In this document: piece by piece, positions 49,146 to 58,140 of the stretch | Numbering within the stretch: position 1 is the first letter of the stretch | Layout of the letters: each line of letters begins with the position of its first letter | Assembly: GCA_937927685.1 (NCBI GenBank) | Contig: CALBSC010000002.1 | Location: forward strand, 38,894-102,893 | Direction of reading: 5' to 3' | DNA: 64,000 nucleotides | From: an uncultured Burkholderiales bacterium | GTDB lineage: Bacteria; Pseudomonadota; Gammaproteobacteria; Burkholderiales; Burkholderiaceae_C | Made by a program: the position numbers and the translations under genes | Notes under the pieces: generated by a model | Database searches by the model: none | The model's input: only the letters and a program-made list of their open reading frames with translations | What the model was told of the DNA's origin: nothing

Positions 49146-49895
49146 TCAGGCGTCAGCGTCGCCGAGCTCGTCGGCTCGCGCCTGGGCCTGCTCGAAATCC
49201 AGGTCGCCCGAGTAGATGGCGCGGCCACAGATCACGCCCTCGACGCCCTCTTCCTCCACCGCGCACAACTGCTCGATGTCGGCCATGTTGGACAGACCCC
49301 CTGAGGCAATCACCGGAATGGTCAGGGCTTGCGCCAGACGCACCGTGGCTTCGATGTTGATGCCCGAGAGCATGCCGTCGCGACCGATGTCGGTGTAAAT
49401 GATGGATTCAACCCCGTAGTCTTCGAATTTCTTGGCCAGATCGACCACCTCGTGCCCGGTCAGCTTGCTCCAGCCGTCAGTGGCCACCTTGCCGTCCTTG
49501 GCGTCCAGGCCGACGATGATGTGGCCGCCAAACGCGCTGCACGCGTCTTTCAGAAAACCGGGGTTTTTGACAGCGGCCGTGCCGATGATGACGTAGCTGA
49601 TGCCGTTGTCGATGTAGCGCTCGATCGTGTCGAGATCGCGAATGCCGCCCCCGAGTTGCACCGGGATGTCGTCACCCACCGCCTTGAGGATGGCCCGGAT
49701 GGCACTGTCGTTTTGCGGCTTGCCGGCAAAGGCACCGTTCAGGTCGACCAGGTGCAGGCGACGTGCGCCTTTGTTCACCCAGTTGAGGGCCATTTCGTCA
49801 GGGTTGTTGCTGAAGGTGGTGGCCTGGTCCATGTCGCCTTGCTTGAGGCGAACACAACGGCCGTCTTTCAGATCGATCGCGGGTATGAGCAACAT
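49146..49895 (-). CDS. hisA: ProFAR isomerase
   Basis: 249-residue TIM barrel: LIPAIDLKDGRCVRLKQGD with the catalytic Asp, HLVDLNGAFAGKP, QLGGGIRDL and IYTDIGRDGMLSG with the second Asp. Isomerises ProFAR to PRFAR. The 63 bases between it and hisH contain nothing recognisable. Confidence 0.97.
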   Translation of the reverse strand: MLLIPAIDLKDGRCVRLKQGDMDQATTFSNNPDEMALNWVNKGARRLHLVDLNGAFAGKPQNDSAIRAILKAVGDDIPVQLGGGIRDLDTIERYIDNGISYVIIGTAAVKNPGFLKDACSAFGGHIIVGLDAKDGKVATDGWSKLTGHEVVDLAKKFEDYGVESIIYTDIGRDGMLSGINIEATVRLAQALTIPVIASGGLSNMADIEQLCAVEEEGVEGVICGRAIYSGDLDFEQAQARADELGDADA

Positions 49896-49958
49896 GGGAC
49901 GGTCAACGCAGCAAAGCGGGCAAGAGTGGGCAAGTCGAAAAAATCGGGGACAACGTTG

Positions 49959-50612
49959 TCAGGGCTTCCAGGCCAGGAAGTTGCGGTAGAGGGCGAGGCC
50001 ACAATCGGCACTTTTTTCGGGGTGAAACTGCGTTGCGAAAATATTATCGCGTGCCAGCGCCGAGGTAAAGCGCCCGCCGTAGTCCGTCTCACCCGCAGTG
50101 TGGCGCGCATCGGACGGTTTGGCGAAATAGCTGTGCACAAAATAGAAGTGGCTGCCGTCCGGCACCCCGGCCCAGACCGGATGGGGCCGGGTCTGCCAGA
50201 CCTGGTTCCAGCCCATTTGCGGCACTTTGTAGCGGCTCCCATCGGGCTGGTGCTGGCCTTGCAACTCAAAACGCACCACCTCGCCCGGCATCAGGCCCAG
50301 GCTGGCCGTGCCGCCGTTGCCGCCTTCGGCACTGTGCTCGAGCAGCATCTGCATGCCCACACACACCCCGAAAAGCGGTTTGGAGGCGGCAGCCTCGAGC
50401 ACCGCCGGCAGCAGACCGGAGTCGCGCAACTCGCGCATGCAGTCGCGCATGGCGCCCTGCCCGGGCAACACCACTCGCTCAGCCGCGCGCACCTGGTCGG
50501 GATCGGCCGTGATCACCACCTCCATCCCGCTGCCCTGGGCCGCGTGCAGGACGGCCTGCGCCACCGAGCGCAGGTTGCCCATGCCGTAATCGATGACCGC
50601 CACCGTGCTCAT
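49959..50612 (-). CDS. hisH: Imidazole glycerol phosphate synthase, glutamine amidotransferase subunit
   Basis: 217 residues, class I amidotransferase: VIDYGMGNLRSV start, nucleophile Cys in GVCVGMQMLLE, His/Glu in ATQFHPEKS. Supplies ammonia to HisF. ATG 50612 starts at the conserved MSTVAVIDYG; the longer frame upstream is a shadow of hisB, which ends 8 bases earlier. Confidence 0.96.
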   Translation of the reverse strand: MSTVAVIDYGMGNLRSVAQAVLHAAQGSGMEVVITADPDQVRAAERVVLPGQGAMRDCMRELRDSGLLPAVLEAAASKPLFGVCVGMQMLLEHSAEGGNGGTASLGLMPGEVVRFELQGQHQPDGSRYKVPQMGWNQVWQTRPHPVWAGVPDGSHFYFVHSYFAKPSDARHTAGETDYGGRFTSALARDNIFATQFHPEKSADCGLALYRNFLAWKP

Positions 50613-50619
50613 GGAGAAC

Positions 50620-51213
50620 TTACAGACTGCCCTTGGTGGACGGGATGGTACCCGCCGCGCGCGGGTCAATCTCGAGCGCGGCGCGCAGTGCGCGAGCAAA
50701 TGCCTTGAACACCGTCTCCGCCTGGTGGTGGGCGTTTTCGCCGCGCAGGTTGTCGATGTGCAGGGTGACAAAGGCGTGGTTCACAAAGCCCTGGAAAAAC
50801 TCGAAGGCCAGTTGCGAATCGAAGGTGCCGATCATGCCGCTCTTGAAGGGCACGTGCATGACCAGGCCAGGACGGCCGGAAAAATCCACCACCACGCGGC
50901 TCAGGGCTTCATCCAGGGGGACGTAGGCGTGGCCATAGCGGCGCAGCCCCTTTTTGTCGCCCACGGCCTGGGCCACTGCCTGGCCCAGGGTGATGCCCAC
51001 ATCCTCGACCGTGTGGTGGCCATCGATATGCAAGTCGCCGTCGGCCTGAATGTCCAGGTCAATCAGGCCATGACGGGCAATCTGGTCGAGCATGTGGTCA
51101 AAGAAGCCGATGCCGGTGTTGACCTTGCATTGACCTGTGCCATCCAGGTTGAGCTGCACCCGGATGCGGGTTTCGGCGGTTTGACGGCTGACGTCGGCGG
51201 TGCGTGCGTTCAT
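50620..51213 (-). CDS. hisB: Imidazoleglycerol-phosphate dehydratase
   Basis: 197 residues, monofunctional (no phosphatase domain). Two manganese-binding repeats: GIGFFDHMLDQIARH, DGHHTVEDVGI, then FVNHAFVTLH and GENAHHQAETVFKA. Converts IGP to imidazole-acetol phosphate. Confidence 0.97.
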   Translation of the reverse strand: MNARTADVSRQTAETRIRVQLNLDGTGQCKVNTGIGFFDHMLDQIARHGLIDLDIQADGDLHIDGHHTVEDVGITLGQAVAQAVGDKKGLRRYGHAYVPLDEALSRVVVDFSGRPGLVMHVPFKSGMIGTFDSQLAFEFFQGFVNHAFVTLHIDNLRGENAHHQAETVFKAFARALRAALEIDPRAAGTIPSTKGSL

Positions 51214-51240
51214 GGTGTGGTTTCGCGGGTCTGTCGGTTT

Positions 51241-51293
51241 TCGGCGGCTGGTAGTCGGCGGCTGGATTTGGACGGCTGGGTTTAAGCGGCTTG
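51241..51293. repeat. Degenerate short direct repeats between hisC and hisB
   Basis: TCGGCGGCTGG occurs at 51241-51251 and 51255-51265, followed by two diverged copies (TTTGGACGGCTGGG and TTTAAGCGGCTTG). It lies in the 94-base hisC-hisB spacer, the longest in the his run. Confidence 0.65.
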
Positions 51294-51307
51294 AGGACCC
51301 CAGTGGA

Positions 51308-52423
51308 TCAGGCCGGCACGGCCTCTGTCAAGGCCGCCATCAGGCGTTGGTTCTCGTCGGGGGTGCCCACGGTCAGGCGCAGGCAACCAACCAGCAAGGG
51401 GTGCATGGCCGAGACGTTCTTCACCAGCACGCCGCGCGCCTTGAGTCCGTTGAACACCCGTGCCGCCGTGTCGTGCGGGGCTTCGCCGGGGGCACTCAGC
51501 CGCACCAGCAACATATTGGCTTCGCTGGGAAATGGCGTGGCGCCCGGCAAGGCGCTCAGCTGCTGTTGCAACCAGGCACGCTGGTCGCGCAGTTCACGGG
51601 CTTGCTGGGCGAACACCTCGGCATGCTCCAGGGCAAACAGCGCGCATTCGGCGTTGAGCACGCTCACGTTGTAAGGCGGACGCACCTTGTCCACCTCGGC
51701 CACCAGCGCAGCCGGGCCGATCATGTAGCCCAGACGAATACCGGCCAGGCCGAATTTGGACAGCGTGCGCATCAACAGCACGTGGGCGTTGGCCGCGGGG
51801 TCGCGTCGGATCTCGTCCAGCCAGGTGCGGCTGGAAAACGGTTGATAGGCCTCGTCCATGACGACCAGACCGCCATAGGCTGACACCTGGGCGATGAGTC
51901 GGCGAATCACGTCGGCGTCCCAGAGGTTGGCGGTGGGGTTGTTGGGATAGGCCAGATACACCAGGGCTGGCTGATGCTGGGCAATGGCCGCGCGCATGGC
52001 GGCCTCGTCGAGCTCAAACGCAGCGGTCAGGGGCACCCCGATGAACGACAAGCCTTGCAACTTGGCGCCCATCGCGTACATGACAAAACCCGGCTCGGGC
52101 GCCAGGATGCTGGCACCCGGCACATCGCAGGCCATGGCCAGGAGGGAGATCAGTTCGTCCGAGCCATTGCCCAACATCAACTGGGTGCCAGGTGGCAGGT
52201 CGACATACGCCGCCAGGACCCGTTTGAGGTCGTCAATGCGAGAGCCGGGATAGCGGTTGATCGCCACCGCACCCAGACGACGGCCCAACTCGGCCTGCAG
52301 CGGTGCAGGCAGGGTGTAGGGGTTCTCCATCGCATCGAGCTTCAGGAAGCCGGCGGAGGGCTGAACCGCATAGGCGTGCATGGACTGCACGTCGGGTCGG
52401 ATGAATCGCAGGGGCTGGCTCAT
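51308..52423 (-). CDS. hisC: Histidinol-phosphate aminotransferase
   Basis: 371 residues, PLP fold type I. LDAMENPYTLP, the NGSDELISLL and AYPNNPTANLW motifs, DEAYQPFS, and the PLP lysine in RTLSKFGLAGIRLGY. Converts imidazole-acetol phosphate to histidinol phosphate. 35 bases after hisD. Confidence 0.96.
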   Translation of the reverse strand: MSQPLRFIRPDVQSMHAYAVQPSAGFLKLDAMENPYTLPAPLQAELGRRLGAVAINRYPGSRIDDLKRVLAAYVDLPPGTQLMLGNGSDELISLLAMACDVPGASILAPEPGFVMYAMGAKLQGLSFIGVPLTAAFELDEAAMRAAIAQHQPALVYLAYPNNPTANLWDADVIRRLIAQVSAYGGLVVMDEAYQPFSSRTWLDEIRRDPAANAHVLLMRTLSKFGLAGIRLGYMIGPAALVAEVDKVRPPYNVSVLNAECALFALEHAEVFAQQARELRDQRAWLQQQLSALPGATPFPSEANMLLVRLSAPGEAPHDTAARVFNGLKARGVLVKNVSAMHPLLVGCLRLTVGTPDENQRLMAALTEAVPA

Positions 52424-52458
52424 GAAGGGTGGCTCACAACAGTCATCATACCCAGGGC

Positions 52459-53820
52459 TCAGCGCGGCTTGAGGCGCATTTCGGCGGCACGGGCGTGCGC
52501 CTGCAGGCCCTCGCCGTGGGCCAGCACGGAAGCGATCTGCCCCAGGGTCTGGGCACCAGCCTCGCTCACCTCAATCAGGCTGCTGCGTTTTTGGAAATCG
52601 TAGACCCCCAAGGGCGAGCTGAAGCGGGCCGTGCCCGAGGTGGGCAACACGTGGTTGGGGCCGGCACAGTAGTCGCCCAGCGACTCGCTGGTGAAGGCCC
52701 CCAGGAAGATGGCGCCCGCGTGGCGCAACAGGGGCTCCCAACGGTGCGGCTCGGCGCTCGAGACTTCCAGGTGCTCCGGCGCGATGCGGTTGCTGATCTC
52801 GCACGCCTCTTCCATGCTGCGGGTGTGGATGAGCGCACCGCGCCCCTGCAAGGAGGCGCTGATGATGTCGCGCCGCGGCATATCGGGCAGCAAGCGGTCG
52901 ATGGCGGCCTGCACCTGCGCGATATAGGCCGCATCGGGGCACAACAGGATGCTCTGCGCGAGTTCGTCGTGTTCGGCCTGGCTGAACAGGTCCATGGCCA
53001 CCCAGTCGGGCGGCGTGCTGCCATCCGCCAGCACCAGGATTTCGCTCGGGCCGGCAATCATGTCGATGCCGACGGTGCCAAACACGCGCCGCTTGGCAGC
53101 CGCCACGTAGGCGTTACCCGGGCCGGTGATCTTGTCCACACGCGGAATGCTGGCCGTGCCGTACGCCAGGGCGGCCACCGCCTGCGCGCCGCCCAGGGTG
53201 AAGGCGCGTGTGACGCCGGCCACGTGCGCGGCAGCCAGAACCAACTCGTTGCGCTCACCCCGCGCGGCCGCGGCCGTGCCCGATCCACCGGTGGCCACAC
53301 TGCCCCGCACAGGCGTGGGCACCACCATGATGATCTCGGACACGCCCGCCACATGGGCAGGAATGGCGTTCATCAGAACACTGGACGGGTAAGCCGCCTT
53401 GCCGCCGGGCACATAGATACCCACCCGGTCCAGCGGTGTGACCTTCTGGCCGAGCAAGGTGCCGTCCTCGTCGCGGAAGCTCCAGCTCTCGCCGCTGGCC
53501 TGCTTTTGCGCCTCGTGGTAGCGGCGCACGCGCGTCGCGGCGGCTTGCAAGGCGTGACGCTGCTCAGCGGGCAATCCCTCAAAAGCACGGCGCAATTCAT
53601 CGGCCCCGAGTTCCAGGTCGGCCATGCGCTCGACGGCAAGACCATCAAAGCGACGGGTGAAATCGAGCACGGCCTCGTCGCCACGCTGGCGCACATCGGC
53701 CAGGATATCGGCCACGCGCTGCTCGATGCCCTCGTCGGTCTCGGCGGACCAATGCAGACGCTTTTGGAAATCAGCGTCAAAGGTCGGCGAGGCGGTAGAG
53801 AGTTGAAGCACGGGGGGCAT
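52459..53820 (-). CDS. hisD: Histidinol dehydrogenase
   Basis: 453 residues. VYVPGGKAAYPSSVLMNA, GTASIPRVDKITGPGNAYV, GPSEILVLAD, LLSQAEHDE (here DLFSQAEHDELAQ) and the C-terminal NHVLPTSGTARFSSPL. Zinc-dependent, last two oxidation steps of histidine synthesis. Starts 24 bases after hisG. Confidence 0.97.
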   Translation of the reverse strand: MPPVLQLSTASPTFDADFQKRLHWSAETDEGIEQRVADILADVRQRGDEAVLDFTRRFDGLAVERMADLELGADELRRAFEGLPAEQRHALQAAATRVRRYHEAQKQASGESWSFRDEDGTLLGQKVTPLDRVGIYVPGGKAAYPSSVLMNAIPAHVAGVSEIIMVVPTPVRGSVATGGSGTAAAARGERNELVLAAAHVAGVTRAFTLGGAQAVAALAYGTASIPRVDKITGPGNAYVAAAKRRVFGTVGIDMIAGPSEILVLADGSTPPDWVAMDLFSQAEHDELAQSILLCPDAAYIAQVQAAIDRLLPDMPRRDIISASLQGRGALIHTRSMEEACEISNRIAPEHLEVSSAEPHRWEPLLRHAGAIFLGAFTSESLGDYCAGPNHVLPTSGTARFSSPLGVYDFQKRSSLIEVSEAGAQTLGQIASVLAHGEGLQAHARAAEMRLKPR

Positions 53821-53843
53821 GGTGAGAACCGTTTGAAAAAACC

Positions 53844-54491
53844 TCAGGCGGCGCGGGCCGCCGTTGCCTGGGCAAAGGCGTCGATCAGACGGCGCAAGGG
53901 CGCCTGCTTGAGCTTGAGCGCGGCCTGGTTGACCACCAGTCGCGAGCTGATGTCCATGATGCGCTCGACCTCGATCAGGTCGTTGGCCTTGAGCGTGCTG
54001 CCGGTGGACACGAGGTCGACAATGGCATCGGCCAGACCCGTCAGCGGGGCAAGTTCCATGCTTCCATAGAGCTTCACCAGATCGACATGCACGCCCTTGG
54101 TGGCGAAGAAGTCACGGGCAATGCTCACATACTTGGTGGCGACTTTCAGGCGCGAACCCTGGCGCACCACGCCGGCGTAATCGAAGTCCTTGGGCACCGC
54201 CACGCTCATGCGGCAGCGGGCGATGTGCAAATCGAGCGGTTGGTACAAGCCCTGGCCGCCGTGTTCGATCAGCGTGTCCAAGCCGGTCACGCCCAGATCA
54301 GCACCACCATATTGCACATAGGTGGGCACGTCGGTGGCGCGCACCAGCACCACGCGCACATCGGCCTGGTTGGTGGGCAGAATGAGCTTGCGCGAGGTGT
54401 CGGGGTTCTCGAGCACCTCGATGCCCGCGGCCTTCAACAGCGGCAGGGTCTCGTCAAAGATGCGTCCTTTGGACAGCGCGAGGGTGATCAT
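53844..54491 (-). CDS. hisG: ATP phosphoribosyltransferase, short form
   Basis: 215 residues, the short HisG without the C-terminal regulatory ACT-like domain. ITLALSKGRIFDETLPLL start, GGADLGVTGLDTL, and the PRPP motif DAIVDLVSTGSTLKAN. Short HisG needs the HisZ regulatory partner, which is not in this window. Overlaps murA by ATGA, so cell-wall and histidine genes are translationally linked. Confidence 0.96.
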   Translation of the reverse strand: MITLALSKGRIFDETLPLLKAAGIEVLENPDTSRKLILPTNQADVRVVLVRATDVPTYVQYGGADLGVTGLDTLIEHGGQGLYQPLDLHIARCRMSVAVPKDFDYAGVVRQGSRLKVATKYVSIARDFFATKGVHVDLVKLYGSMELAPLTGLADAIVDLVSTGSTLKANDLIEVERIMDISSRLVVNQAALKLKQAPLRRLIDAFAQATAARAA

Positions 54492-55765
54492 GAGGTCCTT
54501 TCGATATCGGCCCCGAGGGCGCGCAGCTTGGACTCCATGCGGTCGTAGCCGCGGTCCAGATGGTAAATGCGGTCCACCACCGTCTCGCCATCGGCCACCA
54601 GGCCGGCAATGACCAGGCTGGCCGACGCACGCAGGTCCGTGGCCATCACGTGCGCGCCCGAGAGCTGGGGCACCCCCTCGATCACCGCCACTTTGCCGTC
54701 CGTCTGGATGTGGGCACCCAGACGCACCAGTTCGTTGACGTGCATGAAGCGGTTTTCAAAAATGGTTTCGGTCACCTTGCTGGTGCCTAGCGACACGGCA
54801 TTGAGCACCATGAACTGGGCCTGCATGTCGGTCGGGAATCCGGGGTATTCGGTGGTGCGGAAGGATTGCGCGCGCAGATGCTCGTAGGCGGGCGCCGGGC
54901 TGTGAATGCGAATGCCTTCGGGAACCGCCGTCACCGTGGCACCGGCATCACGCAGCTTGTCGATCACGGCGTCGAGATGGTCAGCACGGGCGTGGCGCAG
55001 CACCACGTCGCCCCCGGTGGCGGCCACGGCGCACAGGAAAGTGCCGGCCTCGATGCGATCAGCCACCACACGGTGACGCGCGCCATTCAAACGCTCAACG
55101 CCCTGGACATGGATGCGGCTGGTGCCGTGGCCTTCGATGCGCGCACCCATGCTGATGAGCAGTTCGGCCAAGTCGGGGATCTCCGGCTCTTGCGCCGCGT
55201 TTTCCAGGACGGTTTCGCCGTCCGCCAGGGCAGCGGCCATCAGGAAGTTTTCGGTGCCGGTGACGGTGACCATGTCGGTGGCGATGCGGGCGCCGCGCAA
55301 GCGGTTGCGCCCCACGGGCAGGCGGGCCACCATGTAGCCATGCTCGACCACGATGTCGGCGCCCATGGCCTGCAAGCCCTTGATGTGCTGGTCAACCGGT
55401 CGTGAACCGATGGCGCAACCGCCGGGCAAGGACACCCGGGCATGGCCACAGCGAGCCAGCAAAGGGCCCAGGGCCAGCACCGAAGCACGCATGGTCTTGA
55501 CCAATTCGTACGGCGCTTCGGCACGCTCGAGCGCACTGGCATCGAGCGTGACCTGCCCATGCTCGGTGCGTTCCACCCGCACGCCCATGTTGGCCAGCAA
55601 CTTGAGCATGGTGGACACGTCCTGCAGGCGCGGCACGTTGTCGAACACCACGGGCTGATCGGTCAGCAGTGCCGCGCACAACTCGGGCAAGGCGGCGTTC
55701 TTGGCGCCCGCCACCTCGACCATGCCGTGCAGGGAGCGGCCGCCACGAATGAGCAACTTGTCCAT
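54488..55765 (-). CDS. murA: UDP-N-acetylglucosamine 1-carboxyvinyltransferase
   Basis: 425 residues, EPSP-synthase fold with repeats. LIRGGRSLHGMVEVAGAKNAALP start, active Cys in SLPGGCAIGSRPVDQH, YPGFPTDMQAQ with the general acid/base region, and DLRASASLVIAGLVADG. First committed step of peptidoglycan synthesis. Starts one base before ibaG's end. Confidence 0.97.
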   Translation of the reverse strand: MDKLLIRGGRSLHGMVEVAGAKNAALPELCAALLTDQPVVFDNVPRLQDVSTMLKLLANMGVRVERTEHGQVTLDASALERAEAPYELVKTMRASVLALGPLLARCGHARVSLPGGCAIGSRPVDQHIKGLQAMGADIVVEHGYMVARLPVGRNRLRGARIATDMVTVTGTENFLMAAALADGETVLENAAQEPEIPDLAELLISMGARIEGHGTSRIHVQGVERLNGARHRVVADRIEAGTFLCAVAATGGDVVLRHARADHLDAVIDKLRDAGATVTAVPEGIRIHSPAPAYEHLRAQSFRTTEYPGFPTDMQAQFMVLNAVSLGTSKVTETIFENRFMHVNELVRLGAHIQTDGKVAVIEGVPQLSGAHVMATDLRASASLVIAGLVADGETVVDRIYHLDRGYDRMESKLRALGADIERTS

Positions 55766-56014
55766 TCAGGCGCTCCGTTGGGCCTCGACCCATTCGGCCG
55801 GGGTGAAAGTTTTCATGGACAGCGCATGCACCTCGTCGGTGTGCATGCGCGAACCCAGGGTGGCATACACGCGCTGATGGCGCTTGATGGCACGCAGGCC
55901 CTCAAACTCGGGCGACACCACCAGCGCCTGCCAGTGACGGCCATCGCCCTCCACGTCGAGGTGGTCGCAGCGCATGCCGGCCGCGATGATCTGTTGCAGT
56001 TCCTGGGCGGTCAT
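55766..56014 (-). CDS. ibaG: BolA-family protein IbaG
   Basis: 82 residues. BolA fold: LDVEGDGRHWQALVVSPEFEGLRAIKRHQ-type core with a conserved His (KRHQRVYATLG), then MHTDEVHALSMKTFTP. IbaG works with a monothiol glutaredoxin in iron-sulfur traffic and acid response. ATG 56014 is the family start; the gene lies between the exporter permease and murA, a modified form of the mla-ibaG-murA order. Confidence 0.93.
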   Translation of the reverse strand: MTAQELQQIIAAGMRCDHLDVEGDGRHWQALVVSPEFEGLRAIKRHQRVYATLGSRMHTDEVHALSMKTFTPAEWVEAQRSA

Positions 56015-56018
56015 GGGG

Positions 56019-56774
56019 TCAGCCTCGAATTTTGTAGCCCGTGCGCAGCAAGTGCAGGGCAATGCCCGCTGCCACCGCCAGGGTGCCGGCCACCAGCCCC
56101 AGACTCAGCCAGGGAGAGACATCGCTCTGCCCGAAAAAGCCGAAACGGAACCCATCGATCATGTAGAAGAACGGGTTGAGGTGACTCACACCCTGCCAGA
56201 ACGCAGGCAGGGAATGGATGGAATAAAACACGCCGCTCAAAAACGTCATGGGCATGATGATGAAGTTCTGGAAGGCCGCCAGCTGATCGAACTTCTCGGC
56301 CCACAAACCGGCAATCAACCCCAGCGTGCCCAACAAGGCGGCGCCCAGTAACGCAAACGCCAGAATCCAGCCAGGGGCCACAAAGCTCATCGGGGTGGAC
56401 CAGGCCGTCACGGCAAATACGCCCAGCCCCACCGCCAGGCCGCGCACCATGGCCGAGCCCACATAGGCCCCGAACCAGCTCCAGTGTCCCAAGGGGGTGA
56501 GCAACAAAAACACCAGGTTGCCCATGATCTTGCTCTGAATCAGCGAGGACGAGCTGTTGGCAAACGCGTTTTGCAGCAGGCTCATCATGACCAGACCAGG
56601 GATGAGGAAGGCGGTGTAGCTCACCTGGTCATAGACCTTCACGCGGTCTTCCAGCACATGGCCAAAGATCAACAGGTACAGCACAGCAGTGAGCACGGGT
56701 GCAGCCACAGTCTGGAAGCTGACCTTCCAGAACCGCATCACTTCCTTGTAAAACAACGCGCGCCAGCCGATCAT
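56019..56774 (-). CDS. ABC-2 type transporter permease (YadH-like)
   Basis: 251 residues with six membrane helices; start GWRALFYKEVMRFWKV, the PMTFLSGVFYSIHSLP signature of ABC-2 permeases, and a basic C-terminus. Coupled to the ATPase upstream by ATGA. Function as YadGH is unproven; NodIJ/lipid export is possible, and the mla neighbourhood suggests lipid or envelope traffic. Confidence 0.92.
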   Translation of the reverse strand: MIGWRALFYKEVMRFWKVSFQTVAAPVLTAVLYLLIFGHVLEDRVKVYDQVSYTAFLIPGLVMMSLLQNAFANSSSSLIQSKIMGNLVFLLLTPLGHWSWFGAYVGSAMVRGLAVGLGVFAVTAWSTPMSFVAPGWILAFALLGAALLGTLGLIAGLWAEKFDQLAAFQNFIIMPMTFLSGVFYSIHSLPAFWQGVSHLNPFFYMIDGFRFGFFGQSDVSPWLSLGLVAGTLAVAAGIALHLLRTGYKIRG

Positions 56775-57703
56775 GCCGAGCCTCCGGAAGCGGTCGGTGA
56801 CTGCTGCTGGTTCATGACCTCGAGGAACACATCCTCCAGGTCGGCCTTGCGAATCTCGACATCCTCGGCCACCAGTCCGGCTTGCCGCACTGCGGACAGA
56901 TGCCGTTCAATCTCGGCCGCGTCGTGCGCGGGCAGCTGCACGATACGCCCCACCACGCGGGCCTTGCTGGCGAGCTCAGGGGGCAAGGCCGTATCGAGTT
57001 TGAATCGCAGCACATTGCTGGACGCGGACCGCAGCAACTCGCTGGTGCGGTCCAGCGCCACCACGCGCCCCTGCTTGAGCATGGCAATGCGTCCGCACAG
57101 GGCTTCGGCCTCTTCGAGGTAATGGGTGGTGAGCAAGACCGTGTGGCCTTCTTTGTTGAGCTTGGCGATGAACTGCCACAGGGTCTGGCGCAACTCCACG
57201 TCCACCCCGGCGGTGGGCTCATCGAGCACGATGACCGGCGGCTTGTGCACCAGGGCCTGCGCCACCAGCACGCGGCGCTTCATGCCACCCGAGAGTTGGC
57301 GCATGTTGCTGTTGGCCTTGTCGGCCAGGCCCAGGCTCGAGAGCAGTTCGTCGATCCAGTCGTCGTTGCCGGTGACGCCGAAGTAGCCCGACTGGAATTG
57401 CAGGGTCTCGCGCACATTGAAGAAGGGGTCGAACACGAGTTCCTGCGGCACCACGCCCAACTGGCGTCGCGCCAGGGCGGGTTGCTCGCGCACATCGTGG
57501 CCCATGACCTGCACACGCCCCGAGGTCGCCCGGTTCAGGCCGGCCAGAATACTGATCAGGGTGGTCTTGCCCGCCCCGTTGGGCCCCAGCAGTCCAAAGA
57601 ACTCGCCGGGCTGGATGTCCAGGCTCACGCCATCGAGGGCCTGGAACGGCCCGCGATCGGTGGAGTAGGTCTTGGAGACGGATTGAAAGGAGATGGCGGG
57701 CAT
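56771..57703 (-). CDS. ABC-2 type transporter ATP-binding protein (YadG-like)
   Basis: 310 residues. Walker A GPNGAGKTTLISIL (about 39-52), signature LSGGMKRRVLVAQAL, Walker B IVLDEPTAGVDVELR, H-loop LTTHYLEEA. C-terminal domain (about 235-300) of the drug/polysaccharide exporter type. Pairs with the permease downstream. It begins 126 bases after mlaB, across a hairpin. Confidence 0.93.
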   Translation of the reverse strand: MPAISFQSVSKTYSTDRGPFQALDGVSLDIQPGEFFGLLGPNGAGKTTLISILAGLNRATSGRVQVMGHDVREQPALARRQLGVVPQELVFDPFFNVRETLQFQSGYFGVTGNDDWIDELLSSLGLADKANSNMRQLSGGMKRRVLVAQALVHKPPVIVLDEPTAGVDVELRQTLWQFIAKLNKEGHTVLLTTHYLEEAEALCGRIAMLKQGRVVALDRTSELLRSASSNVLRFKLDTALPPELASKARVVGRIVQLPAHDAAEIERHLSAVRQAGLVAEDVEIRKADLEDVFLEVMNQQQSPTASGGSA

Positions 57704-57792
57704 GGCGAACCCGCTATTTTAAGGCGAGCGGGCCGTGGTTCGTTGGTGGGACGGGGCGTATGTCCCGGCGCATGTCCGGGCATTCGTCTCGA

Positions 57793-57823
57793 GAGCGGGC
57801 TTGCGCAACCGCCAGCCCGGCTC
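57793..57823. promoter_or_regulatory. Hairpin between mlaB and the yadG-like gene
   Basis: GAGCGGGCT (57793-57801) pairs with AGCCC-G-GCTC (57814-57823) with one bulged G around a 12-base loop. No T-run on either side, so it is not a standard terminator. It might slow or process the mla-yadG transcript. Confidence 0.45.
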
Positions 57824-57829
57824 GTCGGT

Positions 57830-58117
57830 TCAGTGAGCCGCTGACAAGCCGAGGGCAGATTCGATGCCGTAGACGTGGGCAAGTTGCCGGGCCTGGGCAG
57901 GCAACTCACGCACCTGCACCCGGCATCCGCGTTGCAGCGCCTCGCGCTGCAGCGCCACCAACACCGCGAGTGCCGAAGAGTCAAAGCGTTGCAAGGCAGA
58001 CGCGTTGAGCAACACCTCGCCTTGGGCGGGCAAACGCCGAAACCAGTCCTGCAAGCAGGCTGGAGCCTCGCGGTGGGTCAGTACCGCAGGCATGGACAAC
58101 GTGAGGGGGGCAGTCAT
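57830..58117 (-). CDS. mlaB: STAS-domain protein MlaB
   Basis: 95 residues. Compact STAS domain: ACLQDWFRRLPAQGEVLLNAS, the RFDSSALAVLVALQ motif and VRELPAQARQLAHVYG. MlaB binds the MlaF ATPase in the inner-membrane MlaFEDB complex. ATG 58117 is the family-like start; longer open frame upstream runs through the mlaC end. Last gene of the mla operon. Confidence 0.88.
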   Translation of the reverse strand: MTAPLTLSMPAVLTHREAPACLQDWFRRLPAQGEVLLNASALQRFDSSALAVLVALQREALQRGCRVQVRELPAQARQLAHVYGIESALGLSAAH

Positions 58118-58140
58118 GTCTGGTTCCCGGCGCGGCGCGA

